From: Bauldia sp.
GTDB lineage: Bacteria; Pseudomonadota; Alphaproteobacteria; Rhizobiales; Kaistiaceae
Direction: 5' to 3'
Length of the DNA: 45,989 nucleotides
Assembly: GCA_020853895.1 (NCBI GenBank)
Contig: JADYYB010000106.1
Coordinates: 1 to 45,989, forward strand
Shown here: positions 8,224 through 17,621 of the stretch, piece after piece
Position numbering within the stretch: the first letter of the stretch is position 1
Layout of the letters: every line of letters begins with the position of its first letter
Notes under the pieces: model-generated
What the model saw: only the letters and a program-made list of their open reading frames with translations
The model's database searches: none
Told to the model about the DNA's origin: nothing
Position numbers and translations under genes: made by a program

Positions 8224-8254
8224 TTGACTTGGGCCGTCATCGGCATCCTATAGT
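8224..8254 (+). promoter_or_regulatory. Candidate sigma-70 promoter of the ssu operon
   Basis: TTGACT at 8224-8229 and a TATAGT/CTATAG element at 8248-8254, 18-19 bp apart. The -10 region runs into the palindrome at 8251-8273, the expected layout for a repressor that blocks polymerase. Transcription would begin near 8262, leaving a leader of roughly 20 bases before the ATG at 8285. Confidence 0.5.
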
Positions 8255-8273
8255 CTAGTCAGTAGCTAGACAT
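8251..8273. promoter_or_regulatory. Candidate operator of the ssu operon
   Basis: Contains the perfect inverted repeat GTCTAG (8253-8258) and CTAGAC (8266-8271) with a 7-bp spacer, extended to TAGTCTAG/CTAGACAT. It overlaps the -10 element and lies just before the ribosome-binding site. It is the best-formed member of the GTCTA site set. Confidence 0.55.
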
Positions 8274-8284
8274 AGGAGCCTATC

Positions 8285-9319
8285 ATGACGTCGTTCTCGG
8301 ACCGGGTGAGTGAAGGGCGCGAGTCGGCTGCCCTCGAAGCGCTGGGCGCGGCCAGGCTGGGCGGCCGCTTGTTCGGGTGGGTGATGGCGGCGATCGCCTT
8401 CCTGGTCATCCTCGGCTTCACGATCTTCCCGGTGCAGGCCCAGGAGAACACGGTCCGGATCGGCTTCCAGAAATACGGGACGCTGATCCTGGTGAAGGAG
8501 CGCGGGCTCCTCGAGGAGTCGCTCCGGCCGCTCGGCTTCCGAGTCGAGTGGATCGAGTTCCCGGCAGGTCCGCAGCTCCTCGAGGCGCTCAATGTCGGCG
8601 CCATCGACATCGGCCATACCGGCGAGGCCCCGCCGATCTTCGCGCAGGCCGCGGGTGCGCCGCTGGTCTATGTCGGCCACGAGCCGCCGGCGCCGCGCGG
8701 GGAGGCGATCCTCGTCCCGGCCAACAGCCCGATCCAGACCGTCGCCGATCTCCGCGGCAAGACGGTCGCGCTGAACAAGGGCTCCAACGTCCACTACCTC
8801 CTCGTCGAGGCGCTGGAAGCGGCGGGCGTCAGCTACTCGGAGATCACCACCGCCTTCCTGCCGCCGGCCGATGCGCGCGCCGCCTTCGAGCGCGGCTCGG
8901 TCGACGCCTGGGTGATCTGGGATCCCTTCCAGGCCGCCGCCGAGGTGGCGACGGGCGCGCGCACGCTCGCCAATGGCGAGGGCCTCGTTTCCAACCACCA
9001 GTTCTATTTCGGCACCGAGAGCTTCGTCGCCGCGCATCCCGCGATCGTCGACGCCGTGCTCGCCGCGATCAACGAGGTCGACGCCTGGGCGAGGGACAAC
9101 ACCGACGCGGTGGCCGACGAGCTCGCGCCGGGCATCGGCATCCCGGCCGAGGTGCTGCGCCTAGCGCTGGGGCGCCAGGCCTATGGCGTGACCGCGCTCT
9201 CGCCGGAAGTGGTCGCCGAGCAGCAGAGCATCGCCGACACCTTCTTCGAGCTCGGCCTCCTGCCGACGCAGATCACCATCGCCGACGCCGTCCGCAGCGC
9301 GCCCGGAGCCGGTCTGTGA
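8285..9319 (+). CDS. ssuA: Aliphatic sulfonate ABC transporter, periplasmic binding protein SsuA
   Basis: A 344-residue sulfonate-binding protein. Translation starts at the ATG at 8285 with AGGAG 7 bases upstream. An unusually long cytoplasmic leader of about 35 residues precedes the hydrophobic export segment ([17 protein letters not shown], about 36-52) and a VQAQ cleavage-like site. The mature part begins [18 protein letters not shown] and has the typical [22 protein letters not shown] and [15 protein letters not shown] segments of SsuA. It is the first gene of the tight ssuADCB operon and overlaps ssuD by 4 bases. A promoter and operator are visible immediately upstream. Confidence 0.92.
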   Translation: MTSFSDRVSEGRESAALEALGAARLGGRLFGWVMAAIAFLVILGFTIFPVQAQENTVRIGFQKYGTLILVKERGLLEESLRPLGFRVEWIEFPAGPQLLEALNVGAIDIGHTGEAPPIFAQAAGAPLVYVGHEPPAPRGEAILVPANSPIQTVADLRGKTVALNKGSNVHYLLVEALEAAGVSYSEITTAFLPPADARAAFERGSVDAWVIWDPFQAAAEVATGARTLANGEGLVSNHQFYFGTESFVAAHPAIVDAVLAAINEVDAWARDNTDAVADELAPGIGIPAEVLRLALGRQAYGVTALSPEVVAEQQSIADTFFELGLLPTQITIADAVRSAPGAGL

Positions 9320-10485
9320 GCTCTGCGGGGCCGCTCAACGTCCTCTGGTTCCTGCCCACCCACGGCGACGGCCGCTATCTCGGCACCTCGCTCGGCGGGC
9401 GGGCGGTGGACCTCGCCTATCTCAGGCAGGTTGCGCAGGCGGCCGACTCGCTCGGCTATTACGGGGTGCTTCTGCCGACGGGCCGGAGCTGCGAGGATTC
9501 CTGGGTCGTCGCCTCCGCGCTCGCCCCGCTGACCGAGCGGCTCCGCTTCCTCGTCGCCGTCAGGCCGGGGCTGCAGTCCCCGGCCGTTGCGGCGCGCATG
9601 ACGGCGACGCTCGACCGGATCTCGGACGGGCGTCTCCTCGTCAACGTGGTCACCGGCGGCGACCCGGTCGAGAACAAGGGCGACGGCCTTTTCCAGCCGC
9701 ATGGCGAGCGCTACGCGCTGACCGGCGAGTTCCTCGAGGTCTATCGGGCGCTCCTTCGCGGGGAGACCGTCAACCACTCGGGGAGGTTTCTCCAGATCGA
9801 GGACGGCAGGCTCCTTTTCGAGCCGCTGCAGAAGCCCCATCCGGCGCTCTATTTCGGCGGCTCGTCGGCGGCCGGCATCGAGGTCGCCGCGGCCCAGGTC
9901 GAGAAATACCTGACCTGGGGCGAGCCGCCCGCCGACGTCGCGGCGAAGATCCGCACCGTCGACGAGGCCGCGCTCGCCAAGGGGCGGCGGCTCAGCCACG
10001 GCATTCGCCTCCATGTCATCGTCCGCGAGACCGACGAGGAGGCCTGGGCCGACGCCGAGCGGCTCATCAGCCATCTCGACGACGAGACCATCGCGGCCGC
10101 GCAGAGCGTCTTCAAGCGCATGGACTCGGTCGGCCAGAGCCGCATGGCCGCGCTTCACGGCGGGCGGCGCGACAAGCTCGAGATCAGCCCGAATCTCTGG
10201 GCCGGGGTCGGTCTCGTCCGCGGCGGCGCGGGCACCGCGCTGGTCGGCGATCCCGAGACCGTGGCCGCGCGCATGAAGGAATACGCCGCGCTCGGCATCG
10301 ATACCTTCATCCTCTCCGGCTACCCGCATCTCGAGGAGGCGTACCGCTTCGCCGAACTGGTGATGCCGCTCCTGCCGCTCGGCCATGGCCGCGAGCGGAC
10401 CAAGGTCGAGGCCAATATGGGCCCGTTCGGCGAGACCATCGCCAACGTCGTCCGGCCGACCGAAAAGCGGGTCGCCCAGTCGTGA
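9316..10485 (+). CDS. ssuD: FMNH2-dependent alkanesulfonate monooxygenase SsuD
   Basis: Cleaves alkanesulfonates to aldehyde and sulfite with FMNH2 and O2. The protein is 389 residues, close to the usual 380. The GTG at 9316 overlaps the ssuA stop (GTGA). It opens [17 protein letters not shown] and has the diagnostic [14 protein letters not shown] segment ([18 protein letters not shown]), and near the end the [18 protein letters not shown] and [17 protein letters not shown] segments that are almost invariant in SsuD. No ssuE accompanies it; the flavin reductase at 5472 is the likely electron supplier. Confidence 0.95.
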   Translation: MSSAGPLNVLWFLPTHGDGRYLGTSLGGRAVDLAYLRQVAQAADSLGYYGVLLPTGRSCEDSWVVASALAPLTERLRFLVAVRPGLQSPAVAARMTATLDRISDGRLLVNVVTGGDPVENKGDGLFQPHGERYALTGEFLEVYRALLRGETVNHSGRFLQIEDGRLLFEPLQKPHPALYFGGSSAAGIEVAAAQVEKYLTWGEPPADVAAKIRTVDEAALAKGRRLSHGIRLHVIVRETDEEAWADAERLISHLDDETIAAAQSVFKRMDSVGQSRMAALHGGRRDKLEISPNLWAGVGLVRGGAGTALVGDPETVAARMKEYAALGIDTFILSGYPHLEEAYRFAELVMPLLPLGHGRERTKVEANMGPFGETIANVVRPTEKRVAQS

Positions 10486-11279
10486 ACGGGGCCGCCATCC
10501 TCGCGCGCCTCAGGTCCATCGCCCTTTCCTGGGCGCTGCCGGTGTTCATCCTCCTCGCGTGGGAAGTGGCGGCCAAGACCGGGCTCATCACCGCGCGTCT
10601 CCTGCCGGCGCCGAGCTCGATCGCGGCCGCGTTCTGGCGCCACCTCCTCGACGGCAGCCTCCTCGAGCACACGCTCATCAGCACCTCGCGGGCGCTGAAG
10701 GGGCTCCTCATCGGCGGGGCGATCGGCTTCGCCTTCGGCGTCATCAACGGCATCTGGCGGCCGGCCGAGACGATCTTCGACTCCACGCTGCAGATGCTCC
10801 GCAACGTCCCGCATCTCGCGATCATCCCGCTGGTGATCCTGTGGTTCGGGATCGCCGAGTCGGCGAAGGTGTTCCTGGTCGCGATCGGCGTCCTCTTCCC
10901 GATCTACCTCAACACCTATCACGGCATCCGCACCGTCGACCGCGGCCTCATCGAGATGGCCCGCGTCTACGGCCTCTCGCCGCTCGACGTGTTCCTGCGC
11001 GTGATCCTGCCCGGCGCGCTGCCCTCGATCCTGGTCGGGCTCCGATACGCGCTCGGCATCATGTGGCTGACGCTCATCGTCGCGGAGACGATCTCGGCCT
11101 CCTCGGGCATCGGCTACATGACGATGAACGCCCGCGAGTTCCTGCAGACCGACGTCGTCCTTCTCGGGATCATCGTCTACGCCCTTCTCGGCAAGCTGGC
11201 CGATTTCGTCACCCGCCTCCTCGAGCGCTGGGCGCTGTCCTGGCACCCGAGCTATCGCCCCGCCGGAGCCGCCGCATGA
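10482..11279 (+). CDS. ssuC: Sulfonate ABC transporter permease SsuC
   Basis: A 265-residue inner-membrane permease of the BPD_transp_1 family. Several hydrophobic helices are visible (from [13 protein letters not shown] near residue 19 onward). The EAA-type loop, which contacts the ATPase, is around [31 protein letters not shown] (about 150-185). The GTG start at 10482 overlaps the ssuD stop by 4 bases, and the end overlaps the ssuB start in the same way, so translation is coupled through the operon. Confidence 0.94.
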   Translation: MNGAAILARLRSIALSWALPVFILLAWEVAAKTGLITARLLPAPSSIAAAFWRHLLDGSLLEHTLISTSRALKGLLIGGAIGFAFGVINGIWRPAETIFDSTLQMLRNVPHLAIIPLVILWFGIAESAKVFLVAIGVLFPIYLNTYHGIRTVDRGLIEMARVYGLSPLDVFLRVILPGALPSILVGLRYALGIMWLTLIVAETISASSGIGYMTMNAREFLQTDVVLLGIIVYALLGKLADFVTRLLERWALSWHPSYRPAGAAA

Positions 11280-12082
11280 GCTCGACCGTGCTTGCCTTCG
11301 ACCGAGTCACCAATCTTCGCGGCGACAGGACGGCCGAGGCCGGCGTCCTGGCCGGCGAACGATCGGCGGCGCGGGTCGGCGAGGCCATCCGCTTCGAGGG
11401 CGTCCGCAAGAGCTTCGGCGACCGCGAGGTGCTGCGCACGCTCGACCTCGACATTCCCGCCGGGCAGCTGGTCGCTATCGTCGGCCGCTCGGGCGGCGGG
11501 AAGACCACGCTGCTCCGGCTCGTCTCGGGCCTCGCGCTCCCCAGCCACGGGCGGGTCCTCGTCGGCGGCCGGGAAGTGAACGGCCTGCAGCCCTCCGTCC
11601 GGCTCCTCTTCCAGGATTCGCGCCTCCTCCCCTGGCAGCGGGTGATCCGCAATGTCGGCATCCAGCGCCGGCCGAACTGGCGCGAGACCGCCGAGGAGGC
11701 CCTCGCGCATGTCGGGCTGGCCGACCGGGCGCGCGACTGGCCGGCCGTCCTCTCCGGTGGCCAGAAGCAGCGCGTTGCGCTCGCCCGGGCGCTCGTCAGC
11801 CATCCCCGCGTCCTCCTCCTCGACGAGCCCTTCGCCGCGCTCGATGCGCTGACGCGGACCGAGATGCACGAGCTCTTCAGCCGCATCTGGCAGGAGCATG
11901 GCTTCACCACCATCCTGATCACGCACGACGTTGCCGAGGCGGTCGCCCTTGCCGACCGCGTGCTCGTCCTCCGCGACGGGCAGATCGCCCTCGACATCCC
12001 GATCGACCTGCCGCGGCCGCGCCAGAGCGTGGGCAGCGCCGAAGCCGCGCGCCTCCAGGCACATATCCTCGGCAAGGTCTGA
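11276..12082 (+). CDS. ssuB: Sulfonate ABC transporter ATP-binding protein SsuB
   Basis: ABC ATPase of 268 residues that powers SsuC. Walker A is GRSGGGKTT at 70-78, the Q-loop FQD at 112-114, the signature LSGGQ at 159-163, Walker B VLLLDEP at 179-185, and the switch histidine is in the ITHD segment. The first 35 residues before the ABC domain are longer than in E. coli SsuB and carry no recognised domain. The ATG at 11276 overlaps the ssuC stop. This is the last gene of the operon; an 80-bp gap separates it from the glutathione transferase gene. Confidence 0.94.
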   Translation: MSSTVLAFDRVTNLRGDRTAEAGVLAGERSAARVGEAIRFEGVRKSFGDREVLRTLDLDIPAGQLVAIVGRSGGGKTTLLRLVSGLALPSHGRVLVGGREVNGLQPSVRLLFQDSRLLPWQRVIRNVGIQRRPNWRETAEEALAHVGLADRARDWPAVLSGGQKQRVALARALVSHPRVLLLDEPFAALDALTRTEMHELFSRIWQEHGFTTILITHDVAEAVALADRVLVLRDGQIALDIPIDLPRPRQSVGSAEAARLQAHILGKV

Positions 12083-12162
12083 GCGACGGCCGGGCGTCTG
12101 GCCTCGATCATGCACGGCGGCGAACGGAATTCGTGCCGATCATCCCTGAAAGCAGCAGTCAA

Positions 12163-12846
12163 ATGAGCCAACCAAAACTTACCCTGATCAGCTTCCCGAC
12201 CTGCCCCTACGTCCAGCGCGCGGTCATCGCCCTTCGCGAGAAGGACGTCGACTTCGATGTCGTCTATATCGACCTCGCCAACAAGCCGGACTGGTTCCTG
12301 GCGATCTCCCCGCTCGGCAAGGTGCCGGTGCTCAAGGTCGAGCGTCCGGGCGAGCCCGAGGCGATCATCTTCGAGAGCGCGGTGATCCTCGAATATATCG
12401 AGGAGACGGCCGGCGGCCCGCGCCTCCATCCCGCCGATCCGATCTACCGCGCCCAGCACCGGAGCTGGATCGAGTTCGGCTCGACCTTCCTCGTGGACCT
12501 CTGGCGCTTCTCCTCGGCCAAGGACGAGGCGGAGCTCTCGGGCGCGCGGAAGGCGCTCGACGCCAAGCTCGCCCGCCTGCAGGACACGGTCTCCGACGGC
12601 CCCTATTTCTGCGGCTCGAATTTCTCGTACGTGGACGCCGCCTTCGCGCCGGCTTTCCGGCAGATCGAGGTGCTGGAGGCCGCCGCGCATCCGCATCTCC
12701 TCGACGGCACGCCCAAGCTCGCCGCGTGGAGCGAGGCGCTCGGCGCGCGGCCGAGCGTGAAGTCCGCCGTGCCGACCGACTATGCCGAGCTCTATCTGAG
12801 CCGGCTTCGGAAGAACGACGCGCAGATCCTGAAGCAGGCGGCGTAG
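12163..12846 (+). CDS. Glutathione S-transferase family protein
   Basis: A 227-residue protein with a thioredoxin-like N-domain (PTCPYVQR with Cys14 at the active site, and the LGKVPVLKV and FESAVILEYIEE segments that bind glutathione) and an all-helical C-domain from about residue 90. The CPYVQR motif places it with the omega-like/cysteine-type GSTs that act as thiol transferases rather than classical conjugating enzymes. The ATG at 12163 is preferred to an in-frame GTG 30 bases upstream; ribosome-binding signals are weak for both. Lying directly downstream of ssuB, it may belong to the sulfur locus, for instance in dealing with glutathione-bound sulfur, but the family is very broad. Confidence 0.87.
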   Translation: MSQPKLTLISFPTCPYVQRAVIALREKDVDFDVVYIDLANKPDWFLAISPLGKVPVLKVERPGEPEAIIFESAVILEYIEETAGGPRLHPADPIYRAQHRSWIEFGSTFLVDLWRFSSAKDEAELSGARKALDAKLARLQDTVSDGPYFCGSNFSYVDAAFAPAFRQIEVLEAAAHPHLLDGTPKLAAWSEALGARPSVKSAVPTDYAELYLSRLRKNDAQILKQAA

Positions 12847-12947
12847 CGGCGGCCCGGCCGCGGAGACCGGCGGGGAGAGCCGGAGAGCGCCACCCGCGCG
12901 AGGACGCATCGCGCGGTTCAGACGAGGTGATAGGCTCCGGCGGACTC

Positions 12948-13928
12948 ATGCGAGGCACGGTGCGGCACTTGGCGCGGATCCATCACGTCACGGCGATATC
13001 GGGAAACGCGAGGCGCAACCTCGATTTCTACACGGGCGCGCTCGGGCTTCGCCTGGTCAAGAAGACGGTCAATTTCGACGACCCCACCACCTATCATTTC
13101 TACTATGGCGACGAGGAAGGCCGGCCCGGCACGCTGCTCACCTTCTTCCCGTGGGAGCACGCCGCTCCCGGCCGGAACGGGGTAGGCCTCGCCGAGGAGG
13201 TCGCCTTCCGCGTGCCGCTCGGCTCGATCGGCTATTGGACGCACAGGCTGGTCGAGAAGGGGCTCGCGGCCCGCCCGCCGGCGAAGCGCTTCGGCGAGCC
13301 GGTCCTGACCTTCGGCGATCCGGACGGCCTCGCCCTTGCCCTTGTCGGAACGACGGGGGCGTCCGCCGATCCGGCCTGGGACAACGGGGAGATACCGGCC
13401 GAGCATGCCATTCGCGGCCTCCACGGCGTCACGCTCATGCTCGCCGACGCCGCGCCGACCGCGGCGGTCCTGACGGGCGTCCTCGGCTTCCGGGAGGCCG
13501 GCCGCGAGGGGTCGATAGCGCTCTTCGAGGCCGGGGAGGGCGCGGGCGGCAAGGTCGTCCTCCACGCGGTCGGCAATTTCCTGGCGGGCAGGCAAGGGCG
13601 GGGGTCGGTCGACCATGTCGCTTTCCGCGCCACGGACGATTCGGAGCAGGCCGGGATGGTGGAGGCGCTCCGCCGCGACCACGGTATCGTGGCCACGGAG
13701 CAGAAGGACCGGCAGTATTTCCGTTCGGTCTATTTCCGCGAGCCCGGGCAAATCCTCTTCGAGATCGCGACCGACCGGCCCGGCTTCACGGTCGACGAGC
13801 CGAAGGCGGCGCTCGGCCGCGACCTCAAGCTGCCGCCCTTCCTCGAAGCGCGGCGCGGCGAGCTGGCGGCGGCCCTCCCGCCGCTCGACGGGGACGTTCC
13901 TCAACTGAGCACTCCGGGCAGCGCGTAG
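12948..13928 (+). CDS. Ring-cleaving dioxygenase-type VOC family protein
   Basis: A 326-residue two-domain vicinal-oxygen-chelate protein. The first module starts RIHHVTAISGNARRNLDFY and the second GLHGVTLMLADAAP near residue 157. Metal ligands of the usual two-His-one-carboxylate set are visible: His13, His223 (VDHVAF) and Glu272 (ILFEIATD). The long linker and the HHVTAISGNAR start match the MhqO/LinE/PcpA-like (hydro)quinone dioxygenase group, which opens aromatic rings with Fe(II). The start could also be a GTG a few codons in. It is not part of the rhamnose operon by function, though it lies about 106 bp upstream of it on the same strand. Substrate unknown. Confidence 0.85.
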   Translation: MRGTVRHLARIHHVTAISGNARRNLDFYTGALGLRLVKKTVNFDDPTTYHFYYGDEEGRPGTLLTFFPWEHAAPGRNGVGLAEEVAFRVPLGSIGYWTHRLVEKGLAARPPAKRFGEPVLTFGDPDGLALALVGTTGASADPAWDNGEIPAEHAIRGLHGVTLMLADAAPTAAVLTGVLGFREAGREGSIALFEAGEGAGGKVVLHAVGNFLAGRQGRGSVDHVAFRATDDSEQAGMVEALRRDHGIVATEQKDRQYFRSVYFREPGQILFEIATDRPGFTVDEPKAALGRDLKLPPFLEARRGELAAALPPLDGDVPQLSTPGSA

Positions 13929-14034
13929 CTCCCGATACGTCGTGCGGGCGAGGTGGCCCGCGCTCCTTGGCTGGGGCCGGGCGATGGCGTTAGATGCGCG
14001 CGGGAAGTCGCCGGAGGGGCGGGAGCCGCGCGTC

Positions 14035-14598
14035 GTGAGCTTTACGGTCGAGCCGCTCGCCATTCCGGACGTGAAGCTGGTGCGTGGCACGCGCCGCGAG
14101 GACAGCCGCGGGTGGTTCGCCGAGACCTATCACCGGGCGCGGTTCGCCGAGCTCGGGATCGAGGCGGCGTTCGTCCAGGAGAACCAGTCGTTCTCGGTCG
14201 CCGCCGGCACGCTGCGCGGCCTCCATTTCCAGATCCCCCCGCATGCCCAGGCCAAGCTCGTCCGCGTGCTTGCCGGCGCGATCTTCGACGTGGCGGTCGA
14301 TCTCAGGCGCGGCTCGCCGACCTACGGCAAATGGGCCGGCGCCCGGCTAACCGCGGCGAGCGGCGACCAGCTCTTCGTCCCGCGCGGCTTCGCGCACGGC
14401 TTCTGCACCGAGGCGCCGGGGACGGAGGTATCCTACAAATGCGACGCCTTCTATGCGGCCGGGAGCGAGGGCGGGCTCCTTTTCTCCGATCCGGCTCTGG
14501 CGATTCCCTGGCCGGTCGGCGAGGATCGGCCGGCGATCGTGCTCGACCGCGACCGCGCCTGGCCGACGCTTGCCGATTTCCGCTCGCCCTTCGACTGA
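14035..14598 (+). CDS. rfbC: dTDP-4-dehydrorhamnose 3,5-epimerase
   Basis: Third step of dTDP-L-rhamnose synthesis. The cupin-type protein is 187 residues when started at the GTG at 14035, which matches the family (about 180-190) and has GGGAG 9 bases upstream; in-frame ATG codons at 13984 and 13942 would add tails of 17 and 31 residues. Diagnostic segments are [32 protein letters not shown] with the catalytic His64, and [12 protein letters not shown]. It begins the rfbC-B-D-A operon; the following gene starts 17 bases after its stop. Confidence 0.93.
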   Translation: MSFTVEPLAIPDVKLVRGTRREDSRGWFAETYHRARFAELGIEAAFVQENQSFSVAAGTLRGLHFQIPPHAQAKLVRVLAGAIFDVAVDLRRGSPTYGKWAGARLTAASGDQLFVPRGFAHGFCTEAPGTEVSYKCDAFYAAGSEGGLLFSDPALAIPWPVGEDRPAIVLDRDRAWPTLADFRSPFD

Positions 14599-14614
14599 AC
14601 GCTGGGAGCCGACC

Positions 14615-15682
14615 CTGGACGGAGCGCCGAAGAGATATCTCGTGACGGGCGGGGCCGGCTTCATCGGCTCTGCCCTGGTCCGCCATCTCCTCGGCGGCGG
14701 CGGGCACGAGGTGCTGGTCGTCGACAAGCTGACCTACGCGGCCAACCTCGCCTCGCTCGACCCGGTCGCCGCCCATCCGGGCTACGGCCTCCTCAAGGCG
14801 GACGTGGCGGATGGGGCGGCGATGCGCGAGGCCTTCGCGGCCTTCTCGCCCGACGTGGTGGTGCATCTTGCGGCGGAGAGCCATGTCGACCGCTCGATCG
14901 ACGGGCCGGGCGCGTTCGTCCGCACCAACGTCGTCGGGACCTTCACCCTCCTCCAGGAGGCGCTGCGGCACTGGCGGGAGCTGCCGCGCCAGAGGCGCGA
15001 GGGGTTCCGTTTCGTCCATGTCTCGACCGACGAGGTGTTCGGCGCGCTCGGCGCGGACGGGCATTTCACCGAAGGCTCGCCCTACCGGCCGAGATCGCCT
15101 TACTCCGCGTCGAAGGCGGCGGCCGATCACCTGGTCGAGGCGTGGCACCACACTTACGGGCTGCCGGCGATCGTCACCAACTGCTCGAACAATTACGGGC
15201 CGTGCCAGTTTCCCGAGAAGCTCATCCCCCTCGCCATCCTCAACGCGCTCGAGGGCAAGCCGATCGGGCTCTACGGCGACGGGCGCAATATCCGCGACTG
15301 GCTGTTCGTCGAGGACCACGCGCGGTGCCTCGCGCTCGTCGCCGAGCGCGGCCGGCCGGGCGAGCGCTATGCGATCGGCGGGGCGGCGGAGCGCACCAAC
15401 GAGGAGGTGGTGCGGAGCGTCTGCCGCATCCTCGACGAGATGCGGCCGGATCCGGCGACGGGGGCGCGCGAGAAGCTCATCCGCCACGTCGCCGACCGGC
15501 CGGGGCACGATTTCCGCTACGCGATGGATGCCCGGAAGGTGCGGGACGAGCTCGGCTGGGAGCCGCTTGAGGATTTCGAGACCGGGCTCGCCAAGACGGT
15601 CGCGTGGTATCTCGACAACCCGGCATGGTGGCGTCCGCTGCGGGCGGATATCTACCGCGGCGAGCGGCTGGGGGTCGGTTGA
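14615..15682 (+). CDS. rfbB: dTDP-glucose 4,6-dehydratase, probable CTG start
   Basis: Second step of dTDP-L-rhamnose synthesis; an NAD-dependent extended SDR of 355 residues. It has TGGAGFIG (11-18), the STDE catalytic segment (Thr138-Glu140) and YSASK (163-167). No ATG, GTG or TTG lies at a sensible position: the nearest GTG falls inside the first beta strand, and upstream options overlap rfbC by 29 bases or more. A CTG at 14615 has GGGAG exactly 6 bases upstream and gives the normal N-terminus [12 protein letters not shown], so I take it as the start. An in-frame TTG at 14570 is the alternative. The stop overlaps the rfbD start. Confidence 0.92.
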   Translation: MDGAPKRYLVTGGAGFIGSALVRHLLGGGGHEVLVVDKLTYAANLASLDPVAAHPGYGLLKADVADGAAMREAFAAFSPDVVVHLAAESHVDRSIDGPGAFVRTNVVGTFTLLQEALRHWRELPRQRREGFRFVHVSTDEVFGALGADGHFTEGSPYRPRSPYSASKAAADHLVEAWHHTYGLPAIVTNCSNNYGPCQFPEKLIPLAILNALEGKPIGLYGDGRNIRDWLFVEDHARCLALVAERGRPGERYAIGGAAERTNEEVVRSVCRILDEMRPDPATGAREKLIRHVADRPGHDFRYAMDARKVRDELGWEPLEDFETGLAKTVAWYLDNPAWWRPLRADIYRGERLGVG

Positions 15683-16551
15683 CCGCCCTCGTCTTCGGCG
15701 CCGGCGGGCAGCTTGGGCGGGCGCTCCTCGCCGCGGCCGACGCGGATCTCCGGGTGGCCGGCGTGGGCCGGGCGGAGGCGGACGTCGCGGACATCGACGC
15801 GGTGCGTGCGGCGGTGGCGCAGGTCCAGCCGTCGGTGGTGGTGAATGCGGCGGCGTATACCGACGTCGACCGCGCGGAGGACGAGCCGGAGAAGGCGCGG
15901 CGGGCCAATGCGACGGGGCCGGCGGTCCTGGCCAGCGTCTGCGCGGAGCGCGGGCTGCCGCTCATCCATGTCTCGACCGACTATGTCTTCGACGGGGCCA
16001 AGGAGGGCGCCTATGTCGAGGCCGATCCGATCGGACCGCTCAATGTCTACGGGCGGACGAAAGCGGCCGGGGAGGAGGCGGTGCGCGAGACGCTCGACCG
16101 CTACCTCATCCTCCGCACCTCGTGGCTCCATGCGCCGGGCGGGAGGAACTTCGTGACGACGATCCTCCGGCTCGCCGCCGAGCGCGAGACGATCAGCGTG
16201 GTCGCCGACCAGCGCGGCTCGCCGACCAGCGCGGGCGACCTCGCCGCGGCGATCGTGGTTGCGGCGAAGGCGATGAAGCGGGGCGAGCCGGCTTGGGGGA
16301 CGTTCCACGTCGCCGGCGACGGGGCGGCCTCGCGCTACGAGCTTGCGTCGGCCGTCGTGGCCGCGCAGGCGGCCGTCACCGGCCGGCGACCTGCCCTCGA
16401 GCCGGTGACGAGCGCTTCGTTCCCGGCCCGAGCGGTCCGGCCGGCCAACTCGGCGCTCGACTCGAACCGGTTCGCGGACGCCTACGGGTTCCGCGCCGAG
16501 GCGTGGCGGGGGGCGGTCGAGCGGACGGTCGCCGCGGCGCTGGCGCGATGA
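15679..16551 (+). CDS. rfbD: dTDP-4-dehydrorhamnose reductase
   Basis: Last step of dTDP-L-rhamnose synthesis, reducing the 4-keto sugar with NAD(P)H. The TTG at 15679 overlaps the rfbB stop (TTGA) and gives 290 residues, the normal length, starting [15 protein letters not shown]. Motifs: GAGGQLG near residue 7, [20 protein letters not shown], and the catalytic YGRTK. The open frame extends 75 bases further upstream, but that part overlaps rfbB and codes nothing family-like. Confidence 0.93.
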   Translation: MTALVFGAGGQLGRALLAAADADLRVAGVGRAEADVADIDAVRAAVAQVQPSVVVNAAAYTDVDRAEDEPEKARRANATGPAVLASVCAERGLPLIHVSTDYVFDGAKEGAYVEADPIGPLNVYGRTKAAGEEAVRETLDRYLILRTSWLHAPGGRNFVTTILRLAAERETISVVADQRGSPTSAGDLAAAIVVAAKAMKRGEPAWGTFHVAGDGAASRYELASAVVAAQAAVTGRRPALEPVTSASFPARAVRPANSALDSNRFADAYGFRAEAWRGAVERTVAAALAR

Positions 16552-17423
16552 CGCGGCGCGGGATCATCCTCGCCGGGGGGACCGGGACGCGGCTCCATCC
16601 CGTGACGCGCGCGGTCTCCAAGCAGCTCCTGCCGATCTACGACAAGCCGATGATCTATTACCCGCTCAGCACGCTGATGCTGGCCGGCATCCGCGAGATC
16701 ATGATCATCACCACGGCCGAGGACCAGCGGGCGTTCCGCGCCCTCCTCGGCGACGGCGCGGACTGGGGCCTCGGCCTCGCGTACGCGGCGCAGCCGAAGC
16801 CCGAGGGGATCGCGCAGGCGTTCCACATCGCCGCCGAGTTCCTCGCGGGCGAGCCCTCGTGCCTGGTCCTGGGCGACAATCTCCTCTACGGGCACGGCCT
16901 CCCGGAGGCGCTGGTCCGCGCGAGCGCCGCTCCTTCGGGGGCGACGATCTTCGCCCATCAGGTCGAGGACCCCGAGCGCTACGGCGTGGTCTCCTTCGAC
17001 GACGCGCAGCGCGCGGTCTCGATCGAGGAGAAGCCGCGCCGGCCGGCCTCGCGCTGGGCGGTGCCGGGTCTCTATTTCTACGACGGCACCGCCGTGGAGC
17101 GCGCCCGCTCGCTGAAGCCCTCGGCGCGCGGCGAGTACGAGATCACCGACCTCAACAATCTCTACCTTCGCGATCGTGCGCTCAGGGTCGAGCTGCTCGG
17201 GCGGGGCTTCGCGTGGTTCGACGCGGGGACGCACGACTCCCTCCTCGAGGCCGCGCAGTTCGTCCAGGTGGTGCAGCGCCGGCAGGGACAGCTGATCGCC
17301 TCGCCCGAGGAGATCGCCTTCAGCGCCGGCTGGATATCGCGCGAGGCGCTGCGCGCGCAGGCGCAGCGGCTGCCCGACGGCAGCTACGGCGCCGCGCTGA
17401 TGGCGCTCGCCGGCGGCGGCTGA
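16548..17423 (+). CDS. rfbA: Glucose-1-phosphate thymidylyltransferase
   Basis: First step of the pathway: glucose-1-phosphate plus dTTP to dTDP-glucose. The protein is 291 residues, typical for RmlA. It has the nucleotide-binding loop [13 protein letters not shown], the [18 protein letters not shown] segment, GDNLLYG for metal binding, and [10 protein letters not shown]. The ATG at 16548 overlaps the rfbD stop. It completes a four-gene operon with 4-base overlaps at the last two junctions; a family A repeat begins 20 bases after its stop and may help end transcription. Confidence 0.96.
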   Translation: MTRRGIILAGGTGTRLHPVTRAVSKQLLPIYDKPMIYYPLSTLMLAGIREIMIITTAEDQRAFRALLGDGADWGLGLAYAAQPKPEGIAQAFHIAAEFLAGEPSCLVLGDNLLYGHGLPEALVRASAAPSGATIFAHQVEDPERYGVVSFDDAQRAVSIEEKPRRPASRWAVPGLYFYDGTAVERARSLKPSARGEYEITDLNNLYLRDRALRVELLGRGFAWFDAGTHDSLLEAAQFVQVVQRRQGQLIASPEEIAFSAGWISREALRAQAQRLPDGSYGAALMALAGGG

Positions 17424-17443
17424 CGGCCTGATGCCTCCCCAAT

Positions 17444-17621
17444 CTTAACCTCCCCCTTGCGGGGAGGTCGAAATCGCGAAGCGATTTCGGGAGGGGGTGA
17501 GCCGGAGGAGACGTTACGGAAAGAGGGACGCGGGCTTCGCCCGCTACCCCCTCCCGAAGCCGCGCCCCTCCGGTCAAGCCGGAGGGTCACGCCTTCGACC
17601 TCCCCGCAAGGGGAGGTTAAG
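17444..17621. repeat. Fold-back intergenic repeat, family A, copy 2
   Basis: About 178 bp with the same outline as copy 1: a CTTAACCTCCCCC left hairpin arm, the CGGGAGGGGGT/ACCCCCTCCCG inner pair, the central GCGGGC-TTC-GCCCGC hairpin and a GGGGAGGTTAAG right arm (one G shorter in the run). Between the inner pair and the right arm it carries CCTCCGG-TCAAG-CCGGAGG in place of the sequence in copy 1. Its right end supplies the stop codon of the opposite-strand gene at 17617. Confidence 0.9.

Noticed and set aside
13942..14034. Longer N-terminus for the 3,5-epimerase
   Set aside because: The first 31 residues (RARWPALLGWGR...) are absent from the family's usual length, and the GTG at 14035 has a better ribosome-binding site.
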